The notes beneath the pieces were generated by a model. The model was not told the DNA's origin and did no database searches. It was given only the letters and a program-made list of their open reading frames with translations. Position numbers and translations under genes: made by a program. From Croceicoccus marinus (lineage in GTDB: Bacteria > Pseudomonadota > Alphaproteobacteria > Sphingomonadales > Sphingomonadaceae): a stretch of DNA of 64,000 nt. Below are positions 7,308 through 16,815 of the stretch, one piece after another. Positions within the stretch are counted from its first letter, which is position 1, and every line of letters starts with the position of its first letter. Location: contig NZ_CP019602.1 of the NCBI RefSeq assembly GCF_001661675.2, positions 1,637,501 to 1,701,500 of the forward strand, given 5' to 3'.

Positions 7308-9329
7308 ATGCCACAAGACAATTCCGAAGACCTGTTCGACGCCAAGGCCACCGCCGCCGCGAAAAGCTATGACAGCTCCTCGATCGAGGTGCTGGAGGGG
7401 CTGGAGCCCGTACGCCGCCGCCCCGGCATGTATATCGGCGGCACGGACGAGCGTGCGCTGCATCACCTTGCCGCCGAGGTTCTCGACAACTCGATGGACG
7501 AGGCGGTGGCGGGCCATGCCAACCGGATCGAGGTCACGCTGGAAAAGGGCGAACCGGGCACGGCGGGCCGCATCACCATATCCGACAACGGGCGCGGCAT
7601 GCCCATCGACGAGCATCCCAAATATCCCGGCAAGTCGGCGCTGGAAGTCATCCTGACGACGCTGCATTCGGGGGGCAAGTTCTCGGGCAAGGCATATGCC
7701 ACCAGCGGCGGCCTGCACGGCGTTGGGGTGTCGGTGGTGAACGCGCTGTCGGCTCTGACCCGCGTGGAAGTGGCACGCGACAAGAAATTGTATGCGCAGG
7801 AATTTTCGAAAGGGCATCCCAAGGGTCCCATCGAGCACATCGGCGCCGCCCCCAACCGGCGCGGCACCACCGTCACCTTCACCCCCGATACCGAGATCTT
7901 CGGCGCGCAGAAGTTCAAGCCCGCGCGGCTGTTCCGCCTTGCCCGGTCCAAGGCCTATCTGTTCGCGGGCGTCGAGATCCGCTGGAAGTGCGACCCCGAA
8001 CTGGCGAGCGAGGATGTGCCGGCCGAGGCGGTGTTCCAGTTCCCCGGCGGGCTTTCCGACCATCTGAAGGAACAGGTCGGCAGCCGCGAATGCGTCACGA
8101 CCGAGTTCTTCTCGGGCTCGCAGGATTTCCCCGCGAACGAGGCGGGCGATCAGCAGGGCCGCGTCGAATGGGCGATCGCATGGCCGCTGTGGTCCGACGG
8201 ATCGTACAGCTGGTACTGCAACACCATCCCGACCCCCGATGGCGGCACGCATGAACAGGGCCTGCGCGCGGCGTTGACCAAGGGGCTGCGCGGCTTCGCC
8301 GATCTGGTGGGCCAGAAGAAGGCCAAGGACATCACCCCCGACGACGTGGTCACGGGCAGCGAGGTGATGTTGTCGGTGTTCATCCGCGACCCGCAGTTCC
8401 AGTCGCAGACCAAGGACCGCCTGACCTCCCCCGAAGCGGCGCGGCTGGTCGAGAATGCGGTGCGCGACCATTTCGACCATTTCCTTGCCGACAACATGGA
8501 CCGCGGCAAGGCGCTGCTTGGCGCAGTGATGGAGCGGATGGACGAGCGGCTGCGGAGGAAGCAGGAGCGCGAGATCAAGCGCAAGACCGCGACCAATGCC
8601 AAGAAGCTGCGCCTGCCCGGCAAGCTGACCGATTGCAGCGGCGAGACCGGGGCGGAGACCGAGCTGTTCATCGTCGAGGGCGATTCGGCGGGCGGCAGCG
8701 CCAAGCAGGCGCGCGACCGCAAGACGCAGGCGATCCTGCCGATCCGCGGCAAGATCCTGAACGTCGCCAGCGCCAGCGCCGACAAGATCCGCGGCAACCA
8801 GGAAATCGCCGACCTGACGCTGGCCATGGGCTGCGGCATCCGCAAGGACTGCAATCCCGACGACCTGCGCTATGACCGCATCATCATCATGACCGACGCC
8901 GATGTCGACGGCGCGCATATCGCGACCCTGCTGATGACCTTCTTCTTCCAGGAGATGCCCGAGGTCGTTCGGCGCGGTCATCTGTTCCTGGCCCAGCCGC
9001 CGCTGTACCGGCTGACCGCGGGGAAGGAGAGCCGCTATGCCCGCGACGACGCGCATCGCAAGGAGCTGGAGGAGACGGTCTTCAAGAACAGGAAGGTCGA
9101 GGTTTCGCGCTTCAAGGGACTGGGCGAGATGAACCCGCAGCAGCTGCGCGAAACGACGATGAGCCCCGAGAGCCGGGGCCTGATCCGCATCACCTTGCCG
9201 ACCGAATACGAACAGCGCGCGGGCGTGTCGCGGCTGGTGGACGAGCTGATGGGCCGCAATCCGGAGCATCGGTTCAATTTCATCCAGAACCGTGCGGGCG
9301 AACTGGACCGCGACATGATCGACGCGTGA
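7308..9329 (+). CDS. parE: DNA topoisomerase IV subunit B
   Basis: A 673-residue ATPase subunit of the type IIA topoisomerase that unlinks daughter chromosomes. The GHKL ATPase domain shows EVLDNSMDEA, the DNGRGMP loop and GGLHGVGVSVVNALS. The TOPRIM domain shows EGDSAGGSAKQ and DADVDGAHI, and the C-terminal part has FKGLGEMNPQQL. The length and the absence of the long insertion seen in many GyrB proteins favour ParE; the MYIGG motif near residue 45 agrees. The ParC partner is not in the window. The stop overlaps the GTG of the next gene as GTGA. Confidence 0.92.
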   Translation: MPQDNSEDLFDAKATAAAKSYDSSSIEVLEGLEPVRRRPGMYIGGTDERALHHLAAEVLDNSMDEAVAGHANRIEVTLEKGEPGTAGRITISDNGRGMPIDEHPKYPGKSALEVILTTLHSGGKFSGKAYATSGGLHGVGVSVVNALSALTRVEVARDKKLYAQEFSKGHPKGPIEHIGAAPNRRGTTVTFTPDTEIFGAQKFKPARLFRLARSKAYLFAGVEIRWKCDPELASEDVPAEAVFQFPGGLSDHLKEQVGSRECVTTEFFSGSQDFPANEAGDQQGRVEWAIAWPLWSDGSYSWYCNTIPTPDGGTHEQGLRAALTKGLRGFADLVGQKKAKDITPDDVVTGSEVMLSVFIRDPQFQSQTKDRLTSPEAARLVENAVRDHFDHFLADNMDRGKALLGAVMERMDERLRRKQEREIKRKTATNAKKLRLPGKLTDCSGETGAETELFIVEGDSAGGSAKQARDRKTQAILPIRGKILNVASASADKIRGNQEIADLTLAMGCGIRKDCNPDDLRYDRIIIMTDADVDGAHIATLLMTFFFQEMPEVVRRGHLFLAQPPLYRLTAGKESRYARDDAHRKELEETVFKNRKVEVSRFKGLGEMNPQQLRETTMSPESRGLIRITLPTEYEQRAGVSRLVDELMGRNPEHRFNFIQNRAGELDRDMIDA

Positions 9330-10027
9330 CGGGGCCCTCCCCCGGCGCGCCTGGCGAGAACCTGCCCGATCCGCTGATACGGCGGATCCACCTGATCATC
9401 GTGGCCGTGATGGAAGTCGTCATGGCGGGCGAACTGGTCGTGCTGGCGATGGAACAGCGGTGGATGGGGATCTTCCTTGTCCTGATGCTGATGGCGGTGA
9501 TCGGCGTGCCCGCCCTGTTCCCGCAGAAGCTACCCGTGTTCATCCCGGTCGAGATCCAGATCTTCGTGGTCCTGTTCATCTTCGCCACGCTGTTCCTGGG
9601 CGAGGTGCGCGATTATTACGAGCGTTTCTGGTGGTGGGACCTGGTGCTGCACACCAGTTCGGGCGTGCTGCTGGGGCTGCTGGGCTTCCTGTTCGTCTAT
9701 ATGGTCAATGAAAACGAGCTGGTCGACGTGACCATGAAGCCCAGCTTCGTCGCATTGTTCGCGTTCTTCTTCGGCGTCGGCATCGGTGCCTTGTGGGAAA
9801 TCATGGAGTTTGGCGCGGACCAGCTGCTGGGCATGAACATGCAGAAGCCGATGCTGGGCGATCCGTCGGGGCTGACCGACACGATGTGGGACCTGATCGT
9901 CGACACGCTGGGGTCCGCCATCATGGCACTGGCGGGCTGGCGATACATGCTGCGCGCGCGGCGGGATCGCACGGATTACTGGCTGCGGCGCTTCGTCCGG
10001 CGCTATCCGCGGCTGTTCGGGCGCTGA
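9326..10027 (+). CDS. YjdF-like (DUF2238) integral membrane protein
   Basis: A 233-residue polytopic membrane protein with about six hydrophobic segments. The block YYERFWWWDLVLHTSSG, then ALWEIMEFGADQLLG and TDTMWDLIVDTLG, matches what I recall of the YjdF/DUF2238 family, which has no established function. The start is GTG at 9326, overlapping the parE stop as GTGA. The C terminus is Arg rich and presumably cytoplasmic. The link with parE is one of gene order only. Confidence 0.7.
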   Translation: MTGPSPGAPGENLPDPLIRRIHLIIVAVMEVVMAGELVVLAMEQRWMGIFLVLMLMAVIGVPALFPQKLPVFIPVEIQIFVVLFIFATLFLGEVRDYYERFWWWDLVLHTSSGVLLGLLGFLFVYMVNENELVDVTMKPSFVALFAFFFGVGIGALWEIMEFGADQLLGMNMQKPMLGDPSGLTDTMWDLIVDTLGSAIMALAGWRYMLRARRDRTDYWLRRFVRRYPRLFGR

Positions 10028-10109
10028 TTGGCGGCCATTCGGCGCGCTTGCGTTGCTGCGATGCGGTATCTAGCCTGCCCGGAAACGGACTGAGAGGCAG
10101 GAACCCAGC

Positions 10110-10955
10110 ATGCAGCGCTTTACCGGCACCGAGAATTATGTCGCGACCGACGATCTGAAGGTCGCCGTCAACGCCGCCGTGACGCTTCGGCGCCCGCTGC
10201 TGGTGAAGGGCGAGCCGGGCACCGGCAAGACCGTGCTCGCGCACGAGATCGCCAGGGCCATCCGTGCGCCGCTGATCGAGTGGGGCGTGAAATCCACCAC
10301 CAAGGCGCAGCAGGGCCTGTACGAATATGACGCGGTCGCCCGCCTGCGTGACGGACAGCTTGGCGACGAGCGCGTTCACGACATCTCGAACTACATCCGC
10401 AAGGGCAAGCTGTGGGAGGCGTTCACCTCGCCCGAACTGCCCGTGCTGCTGATCGACGAGATCGACAAGGCCGACATCGAGTTTCCCAACGACCTGCTTC
10501 AGGAACTCGATCGCATGAACTTCGACGTGTACGAGACCGGCGAGCGGATCGAGGCGAAGGAGCGGCCCATCGTGGTCATCACCTCGAACAACGAGAAGGA
10601 TTTGCCCGACGCCTTCCTGCGCCGCTGCTTCTTCCACTACATCAAGTTCCCCGATCCCGAGACCATGGCCGAGATCATCGAGGTGCATTTCCCCGGCATC
10701 CAGCAGCGGCTGGTGTCGAAGGCGATGGAGATGTTCTATGAAATCCGCGACGTGCCGGGGCTGAAGAAGAAGCCCAGCACCAGCGAATTGCTCGACTGGC
10801 TGAAACTGCTGCTGGTCGAGGACATGCCGCTGGAGACATTGCAGCAGAAGGACCCGACCAAGGCGATCCCGCCGCTGCACGGCGCATTGCTGAAGAACGA
10901 GCAGGACGTGATGCTGTTCGAACGGCTCGCCTTCATGGCGCGGCGCGAACGATAG
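10110..10955 (+). CDS. MoxR-family AAA+ ATPase
   Basis: A 281-residue AAA+ ATPase. Walker A GEPGTGKT is at residues 34-41, Walker B lies in LLIDEIDKAD near 110-119, sensor 1 in VVITSNNEKD, and an arginine-finger region in AFLRRCFF. MoxR ATPases work as chaperones with von Willebrand-type partner proteins, often in cofactor or metal insertion; the CoxD/CoxE pair of CO dehydrogenase is an example. A CoxE-like partner is two genes downstream at 12042. A Shine-Dalgarno-like AGGCAGGAA precedes ATG 10110. The actual target is not evident. Confidence 0.88.
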   Translation: MQRFTGTENYVATDDLKVAVNAAVTLRRPLLVKGEPGTGKTVLAHEIARAIRAPLIEWGVKSTTKAQQGLYEYDAVARLRDGQLGDERVHDISNYIRKGKLWEAFTSPELPVLLIDEIDKADIEFPNDLLQELDRMNFDVYETGERIEAKERPIVVITSNNEKDLPDAFLRRCFFHYIKFPDPETMAEIIEVHFPGIQQRLVSKAMEMFYEIRDVPGLKKKPSTSELLDWLKLLLVEDMPLETLQQKDPTKAIPPLHGALLKNEQDVMLFERLAFMARRER

Positions 10956-10981
10956 GCGCCGATCAGGGGGGAGAGAGGCGC

Positions 10982-12037
10982 ATGTGGATCATGAAAGGCG
11001 CGGCACTGGGTATCGCGGCGGTGCTGTCCGCGGCGACGGCGCGGGCGGAATCGCAGCCCATCGACATCGCCGACGATGCCAGCTGGGTGCACGAGGATAC
11101 CGGCATCACCGCGCCGCCCGCGATCGATGGCCTGCGCCGGTTCAACGCGACCTCCTATCTTCCGAACGGAGCGAACAACGGCTTTTCCTATAGCAGCGAG
11201 GACGAGGGGGAGCTGTTGTCGCTCTACGTCTATCGCGCGGGGTTCGTCGATGTCGCGATGTGGGGCGATGTCGCGATGATGTCGATGGCGGCCAACGCAA
11301 GCTATGACGGTGTCGATTACGGGAAGGGCCATGTCTCGCTGTTCGGAGACGACCGGATCGGCACCGACAGCGGGATCCGCTTCGTCATGCCTGTGCAGGG
11401 CAAGTTCCGGGCGACGGGGCTTGCGCTCTATGCGCTCGACCGCTGGCTGGTGAAACTGCGCTATTCCTCTGCCGCGCTGGATCCGCAGGCGCTCGACGCG
11501 CGGCTGGCCGGGCTGGTGCGGCAGATCGCCCATGCGCCCCCTGCCCGGCCCGCCCCCGCCGCCTATCGGGTCGAGCAATGCGGCAAGCCCATCAAGGAGA
11601 AAAAGGCCAGGCGCGCCGCGCTGGACGGGGGTCAGATGCTGGTGCAGGCGATGGGATATTCGCTGATCTTCGACGAAACCAGGGAAAAGGCCGAGCGCGT
11701 CACCGCCCCCGGACCGGTGCCCAGGCTGTGCCGCGACATGCTGGAATCGCAAGGCGCGATGCTTGTCTATCGCCCCGTCGATAACGAACGGGGCTATCGC
11801 ATCGCGCTGGGGGACAGCGGCATCTCGATCTCCGTTTCCCAAGGCATGCTGCCCGATGATGGCGAAACCTATTGGGCGGCCCTGTCGAACGGCAGCGCGG
11901 TCGAACTCTATCGCCCTTTCGATGGCCTTCCCCGGATAGAGCAGACCATGGACGCGGTCTCAGACGAATCGCCGGTGGCGGCAGTGACGCGCAAGCCGGA
12001 GGGGGGCAGCGACGTCAGGATCCTGGCGCTGGAATGA
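10982..12037 (+). CDS. Exported protein of unknown function between MoxR and VWA genes
   Basis: A 351-residue protein that I do not recognise. It starts with a signal peptide that ends near ARAESQ at about residue 22, after a GGGGGAGAG purine stretch upstream of ATG 10982; a second ATG at 10991 would also leave a signal peptide. The mature part is mixed alpha/beta without membrane segments. It has two cysteines, in VEQCGKP and RLCRDM, that could pair after export. It sits between the MoxR ATPase and the VWA gene with 4 to 26-base gaps, so it is probably co-transcribed and may share their task. Confidence 0.75.
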   Translation: MWIMKGAALGIAAVLSAATARAESQPIDIADDASWVHEDTGITAPPAIDGLRRFNATSYLPNGANNGFSYSSEDEGELLSLYVYRAGFVDVAMWGDVAMMSMAANASYDGVDYGKGHVSLFGDDRIGTDSGIRFVMPVQGKFRATGLALYALDRWLVKLRYSSAALDPQALDARLAGLVRQIAHAPPARPAPAAYRVEQCGKPIKEKKARRAALDGGQMLVQAMGYSLIFDETREKAERVTAPGPVPRLCRDMLESQGAMLVYRPVDNERGYRIALGDSGISISVSQGMLPDDGETYWAALSNGSAVELYRPFDGLPRIEQTMDAVSDESPVAAVTRKPEGGSDVRILALE

Positions 12038-12041
12038 TCCC

Positions 12042-13223
12042 ATGCTTCTGAACTTCCTCGACGAACTGCGCAGCGCGGGCATTCCCGCCAGCCTCAAGGA
12101 GCATCTGCTGCTTCTGGAGGCGCTCGACCGCGAGGTGATCGAGCGCCGGCCCGAGGATTTCTATTACCTCTCGCGCGCGGTCTATGTGAAGGACGAGGGG
12201 CTGCTCGACCGGTTCGATCAGGTGTTCCAGAAGGTGTTCAACGGCGTGCTGTCGGACCTGAACGACGACCGCACCGACATTCCCGAGGAATGGCTGCGCG
12301 CCGTGGCCGAGAAATTCCTGACGCCCGAAGAATTGGCCAAGATTGAGGAACTGGGCGACTGGGACGAGATCATGGAGACGCTGAAGAAGCGTCTGGAGGA
12401 GCAGGAAGGCCGTCACCAGGGCGGCAATAAGTGGATCGGCACCGGCGGGACCAGCCCGTTCGGCCATTCGGGCTATAATCCCGCGGGCGTTCGCATCGGC
12501 GGGCAATCGAAGCACAAGCGCGCGCTGAAGGTCTGGGAAAAGCGCGACTTCGCCAATCTGGACAACACCAGAGAACTGGGCACGCGCAACATCAAGGTGG
12601 CGCTGCGCCGCCTGCGCCGGTTCGCGCGCGAGGGGGCCGCGGAGGAGCTGGACCTCGACGCGACCATCGCGGGCACGGCGCGGCAGGGCTGGCTGGATAT
12701 CCGCATGCGGCCCGAGCGGCACAATGCGGTGAAGCTGCTGCTGTTCCTGGACGTGGGCGGTTCGATGGACCCGCATGTGAAGCTGGTCGAGGAATTGTTC
12801 TCCGCCGCGACGGGGGAGTTCAAGAACATGGAGTTCTTCTACTTCCATAACTGCCTGTACGATTTCGTCTGGAAGGACAATTCGCGCCGCTGGCAGGACC
12901 GCACCCGGACGTGGGACATCCTTCACAAGTACGGGCACGACTACAAGGTGATCTTCGTCGGCGATGCCGCGATGAGCCCCTATGAAATCTCGCACCCCGG
13001 CGGGTCGGTCGAATACATGAACGACGAGGCTGGCGCGGTGTGGCTGCAGCGCGTGGCCAATACCTATCCGGCAACGATCTGGCTGAACCCCGAAGCAGAG
13101 CGCGCCTGGGACTACAGCCAGTCGAACCGCATGATCCGCCAATTGCTGAACGACCGCATGTACCCGCTGACGCTTGACGGGATCGAGGAGGCGATGCGGC
13201 AATTGAGCCGGAAGCAGGGATAG
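12042..13223 (+). CDS. CoxE-like von Willebrand factor A domain protein
   Basis: A 393-residue cytoplasmic protein. The N-terminal half is helical and charged and includes a linker with GGNKWIGTGGTSPFG. The C-terminal part has a VWA domain whose MIDAS-like motif is DVGGS, starting with Asp237, in place of the classical DxSxS. Family members (CoxE-like, YehP or viaA-like relatives) act with MoxR ATPases. The MoxR gene lies 1.1 kb upstream, with one exported protein gene between. A typical spacing of four bases follows the preceding stop. The client of the pair is unknown. Confidence 0.85.
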   Translation: MLLNFLDELRSAGIPASLKEHLLLLEALDREVIERRPEDFYYLSRAVYVKDEGLLDRFDQVFQKVFNGVLSDLNDDRTDIPEEWLRAVAEKFLTPEELAKIEELGDWDEIMETLKKRLEEQEGRHQGGNKWIGTGGTSPFGHSGYNPAGVRIGGQSKHKRALKVWEKRDFANLDNTRELGTRNIKVALRRLRRFAREGAAEELDLDATIAGTARQGWLDIRMRPERHNAVKLLLFLDVGGSMDPHVKLVEELFSAATGEFKNMEFFYFHNCLYDFVWKDNSRRWQDRTRTWDILHKYGHDYKVIFVGDAAMSPYEISHPGGSVEYMNDEAGAVWLQRVANTYPATIWLNPEAERAWDYSQSNRMIRQLLNDRMYPLTLDGIEEAMRQLSRKQG

Positions 13224-13255
13224 CGTAGAATGGCGGCCTGAAAGGAACCAGGGCG

Positions 13256-13612
13256 ATGACCATTGCAACGGCCGTAGTTCCGCTTCTTGCGCTTGTGATG
13301 GCCGCGCCCGTCCCGGCCCAGACGGCAGCACCGGATAGCCTGGCGCTGCCGAATCATGCGGATCGGCCGCTTGCGGAAAACCGGCAGCGATGCCGCGAAC
13401 GCATCGCGATAGTGCGCGATGATCGCGGCCTTCCCCCGCTGCCCGAACTGGATCGAGATCGGGATCGAACCGGACCAGAACCGCTTTTGATCGCCGCGGT
13501 GGATCGTCAGATCGACGGGTGTCCGGTTCTCGTCATGTACCGCGACCATGATGACATTCGCGAAGTCCCGCAGCCGGACGACCGCCGCGCGGGCCTGATG
13601 CCCGCCGGCTGA
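13256..13612 (+). CDS. Small exported protein of unknown function
   Basis: A 118-residue product with a plausible signal peptide: a hydrophobic core to about residue 18 and a cleavage region near PVPAQTA. The mature part contains two Cys residues (RQRCRER and DGCPVLV) and the segment PLLIAAVDRQIDGC. AAGGAACCAGGGCG precedes ATG 13256. I do not recognise a family. The strand-consistent context, start site and signal peptide support a real gene, but the charged middle region makes the call moderate. It converges with the muramidase gene after 9 bases. Confidence 0.6.
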   Translation: MTIATAVVPLLALVMAAPVPAQTAAPDSLALPNHADRPLAENRQRCRERIAIVRDDRGLPPLPELDRDRDRTGPEPLLIAAVDRQIDGCPVLVMYRDHDDIREVPQPDDRRAGLMPAG

Positions 13613-13621
13613 ACCGGCCCT

Positions 13622-14839
13622 TCAGTAAAGCAGGAACGGCGCGATGTCTTCGCGCCAGCGTGCCTCGTCCGCGCCGGCAATCGCTTCCAGATCGGCGGGC
13701 GTCGATGCAGGGTCGTCGACCCATTCGCGCAGCGCCGGTCCGCCGTTGATGACGTCGATGGCCAGCCGGTCGAATTCATATTCGTACGGGAAATCCCGCC
13801 ATAGATCGTAGTCGGGATACAGGCGGCGGATCGCCTTGAACGCCAGTGCCTGCAAACGCCACGGGCGGAAGGCGTGATGGTCGTAGAACGCCCCCTCCGC
13901 ATGAATCATCAGGCCCGAGCAAAGCTTTCCGGCGTGCTTGTGGAACGTCGGTTCGAACCAGCATTCGCGCAGCGCGCAGCCTGCCAGCCATTCGGGCGCG
14001 AAGCGCTGCATCTCGGCCAGGATGGCCCTGGCATCCAGGTCGGGCGCACCGAACAGCACTTCCAGCGGGCGGGTGGTGCCGCGGCCTTCCGATACCGTCG
14101 CGCCCTCGATCATCACCGTCCCCGCATAGGCGCGCGCCATGTTTAAGTTCGCCGCGTTGGGACTGGGGTTGATCCAGATCCGGTCCTGCGGCCAGCCATG
14201 GCCGGAGGCGGCGTCGGGCTGCCAGCCCTCCATCGCGATCACGCGGTATCGCACGTCCAGGCCGAAATGGTCGATGAACCAGTGCCCCATCTCGCCCATG
14301 GTCATACCATGGCGCATGACCATGGGGCCCGCGCCGACGAAACTTTCCTGTCCGGGCAGCAGCAGCGTGCCTTCGACCGGGCGCCCCGCAGGGTTCGGGC
14401 GGTCGAGCACCCAGACTTCCTTCCCCGCCTCGGCAGCAGCCTCAAGCATGTAGAGCAGCGTCGTCACGAAGGTGTAGATGCGGCAGCCAAGGTCCTGCAG
14501 GTCGAACAGGAACACGTCGGCGGTCGACATCATCTGGCCGCTGGGGCGCCGCACCTCGCCGTAAAGGCTGAAGACCGGGATGCCATAGGCCGGGTCCGTC
14601 TCGTCCGCGGTCTCGACCATGTTGTCCTGCTTGTCGCCCTTCAGCCCGTGCTGCGGGCCGAAGGCGGCGGTGACGTTGATATCGCCGCACGCGATCAGCG
14701 CGTCGAGCGAATGGGTCAAATCCGCCGTGACCGATGCCGGATGCGCGACCAGCGCGACCCGCTTGCCCTTGAGCGGAGTGCGCAGGGCCGGATCGGCCAA
14801 CAGGCGGTCAATGCCGAATTTCACGGTGGGATAAGACAT
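13622..14839 (-). CDS. DUF1343 family, NamZ-like exo-beta-N-acetylmuramidase
   Basis: A 405-residue protein of the DUF1343 family, for which the Bacillus member NamZ cleaves terminal N-acetylmuramic acid from peptidoglycan fragments. Family landmarks are GKRVALVAHPASV, FGPQHGLKGDKQ, VFSLYGEVRRP, FDLQDLGCRIYTF, and VLDRPNPAGG-like (VLDRPNPAGR). No signal peptide is evident from ATG 14839, so the enzyme may act on recycled fragments in the cytoplasm. The start overlaps the stop of the upstream DOMON-like gene as TGATG. Confidence 0.82.
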   Translation of the reverse strand: MSYPTVKFGIDRLLADPALRTPLKGKRVALVAHPASVTADLTHSLDALIACGDINVTAAFGPQHGLKGDKQDNMVETADETDPAYGIPVFSLYGEVRRPSGQMMSTADVFLFDLQDLGCRIYTFVTTLLYMLEAAAEAGKEVWVLDRPNPAGRPVEGTLLLPGQESFVGAGPMVMRHGMTMGEMGHWFIDHFGLDVRYRVIAMEGWQPDAASGHGWPQDRIWINPSPNAANLNMARAYAGTVMIEGATVSEGRGTTRPLEVLFGAPDLDARAILAEMQRFAPEWLAGCALRECWFEPTFHKHAGKLCSGLMIHAEGAFYDHHAFRPWRLQALAFKAIRRLYPDYDLWRDFPYEYEFDRLAIDVINGGPALREWVDDPASTPADLEAIAGADEARWREDIAPFLLY

Positions 14840-15375
14840 CAGGCGGGCTCGATCTCGTGCAAAAAGGAATCGGGGTGGTGGAAGTCGGGACGCGCACCGG
14901 GATGGATCAGCGCCCAATAGGACAGGTGCCCGCCCTCTTCCTCAAGCACCATCGACAGGTTGGCGCGGGTGAAGCCGGTGATCTCGCGCGGGTTCAGCCG
15001 GGCATCCAGCACCACCATCGTGTCGCCCGTCCGCACCGAGATCTCTGGCAGTTCGAGCGGTTCGTACTGCCCGGCCGTCTGGCGGTAATCGCGGAAATCA
15101 TAAGCGGCCCAGCGCCCGTTCGGGGCGAAATTATACTCGCGGTAACCCGGCGTGTCGGGGGCCAGGAAAAGCTCGGCGCAGCTGTGCTTCCACAACTCGT
15201 CGCCGCGGCCCCTGCCGGTGAACGGGGGAAGGACCAGCCGGTCGATGCCGGTGATGCGATAGCGCGCCAGCAGGCTGCCCGCCGAACCGCCGGTTCCGGG
15301 CAGGCGGATCAATTGGGCCTCCACCCGCTCGATCGCGAGCGGCGGCGTTTCGGCATGGCAGATGAGGCGCGACAT
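14839..15375 (-). CDS. DOMON-like domain protein
   Basis: A 178-residue beta-rich protein. The pattern WKHSCAELFLAPDTPGYREYNFAPNGRWAAYDF and the later LNLSMVLEE-like segment (here ANLSMVLEEEGG) match bacterial DOMON-like proteins, predicted sugar- or heme-binding beta sandwiches of unknown role. No signal peptide is visible. AGGAAGG lies five bases before ATG 15375. The gene is translationally coupled to the NamZ-like gene (TGATG), which suggests a joint task in cell-wall fragment handling, but this is inference. It diverges from tyrS. Confidence 0.78.
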   Translation of the reverse strand: MSRLICHAETPPLAIERVEAQLIRLPGTGGSAGSLLARYRITGIDRLVLPPFTGRGRGDELWKHSCAELFLAPDTPGYREYNFAPNGRWAAYDFRDYRQTAGQYEPLELPEISVRTGDTMVVLDARLNPREITGFTRANLSMVLEEEGGHLSYWALIHPGARPDFHHPDSFLHEIEPA

Positions 15376-15481
15376 CCGCCCTTCCTGCCCAAGCCTTCGC
15401 GGCTGCGCAATCGCCGTGATGCAGCCTGTGTGAAACTGCCGCTTTCCGGTTCCGGTGCTCCGTGCTAACCGCCGCGCCATC

Positions 15482-16717
15482 ATGAGCCAGTACCATTCCG
15501 ATCTGCTGCGCCTGCTGGACGAGCGGGGCTATATCCACCAGATGACCGATGCCGCCGCGCTCGATGCGCTGGCGCAGAAGCAGATCGTGCCGGGCTATAT
15601 CGGCTTCGATCCGACCGCGCCTTCGCTTCATGTCGGCGGCATGGTGCAGATCATGCTGCTGCGCCGGCTGCAGCAGGCCGGTCACAAGCCGATTGTCCTT
15701 ATGGGTGGCGGCACCGGCAAGATCGGCGACCCCAGCTTCAAGGACGAGGCGCGCAGCCTTTTGAGCGAGGAAAGGATCGCGGCGAATGTCGCGTCGATCC
15801 GGACCGTGTTCGAACGTTTCCTGAAATTTGGCGACGGCCCGACCGATGCGGTCATGGTCGACAATGCCGACTGGCTGGACCGGCTGGAATACATCCCCTT
15901 CCTGCGCGAGGTCGGCCAGCATTTCTCGGTCAACCGCATGTTGAGCTTCGATTCGGTGAAAACGCGCCTGGATCGCGAGCAGTCGCTCAGTTTTCTTGAA
16001 TTCAACTACATGATCCTTCAGGCCTATGACTTCCGGGAACTGGCCCAGCGTATGGGTTGCCGGCTGCAGATGGGCGGAAGCGACCAGTGGGGCAATATCG
16101 TCAACGGCGTCGAACTGGCGCGCCGCATGGACGGGAACGAGGTTTTCGGCGTCACCACACCGCTTTTGACGACCGCGGACGGGACCAAGATGGGCAAGAC
16201 CGTCGCCGGCGCGGTCTGGCTGAACGAGGACATGCTGCCTGCCTATGATTTCTGGCAGTACTGGCGCAATTGCGACGACCGCGACGTCGGCCGCTTCCTG
16301 CGCCTGTTCACCGATGTTCCGCTGGACGAGATCGCCCGGCTCGAAACGCTGGAAGGCAGCGCGATCAACGAGGCGAAGATCCGCCTTGCCGACGAAGTCA
16401 CCGCGCTGTGCCGGGGCGAGGATGCGGCGATGTCCGCGCGCCGGACCGCCGAAGACGTCTTCGCCCGCGGCGGCGTGGGCGAGGATCTGCCCGAGCTGGC
16501 CCTGCCCGCCGAAGGCATGCCGATCGTGGCCGCGCTGACAGCGATCGGCTTTACCAAGTCGAACGGCGAAGCCAAGCGCAAGGTGGCCGAGGGCGCGGTC
16601 AGGCTGGACGATGCGGCGGTCGGCGATCCGCAGATGATCGTCACCCCGGTGGACGGCCGGAAGATCAAGCTGTCACTTGGCAAGAAGCGGCATGGGCTGC
16701 TGACGCTGCAGGGCTGA
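15482..16717 (+). CDS. tyrS: Tyrosine--tRNA ligase
   Basis: A 411-residue class I aminoacyl-tRNA synthetase. The catalytic segment [13 protein letters not shown] holds the HIGH-type signature, [16 protein letters not shown] is the next conserved block, [11 protein letters not shown] binds tyrosine, and GTKMGKT is the KMSKS-type loop. A C-terminal S4-like RNA-binding domain with [10 protein letters not shown] closes the protein. ATG 15482 is preferred over an in-frame start nine codons upstream because the protein begins directly with MSQYHSD, as in relatives. It is essential for charging tRNA-Tyr. Confidence 0.95.
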   Translation: MSQYHSDLLRLLDERGYIHQMTDAAALDALAQKQIVPGYIGFDPTAPSLHVGGMVQIMLLRRLQQAGHKPIVLMGGGTGKIGDPSFKDEARSLLSEERIAANVASIRTVFERFLKFGDGPTDAVMVDNADWLDRLEYIPFLREVGQHFSVNRMLSFDSVKTRLDREQSLSFLEFNYMILQAYDFRELAQRMGCRLQMGGSDQWGNIVNGVELARRMDGNEVFGVTTPLLTTADGTKMGKTVAGAVWLNEDMLPAYDFWQYWRNCDDRDVGRFLRLFTDVPLDEIARLETLEGSAINEAKIRLADEVTALCRGEDAAMSARRTAEDVFARGGVGEDLPELALPAEGMPIVAALTAIGFTKSNGEAKRKVAEGAVRLDDAAVGDPQMIVTPVDGRKIKLSLGKKRHGLLTLQG

Positions 16718-16815
16718 AATACACCTGTGGGAACACGGCCCAGGGACAACATTTTTAACGAAATATTCGCCATTCCCGCTTAGCCTTGGTCTTCTGGATG
16801 TGGAGGAGATGAACA

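Noticed and set aside
7251..9269. Minus-strand open frame of about 670 codons opposite parE
   Set aside because: It mirrors parE codon positions and has no motif or ribosome-binding site.
7308..9329. Possible gyrB instead of parE
   Set aside because: The length of 673 residues and MYIGG-type N terminus fit ParE better; GyrB is usually about 800 residues in alphaproteobacteria.
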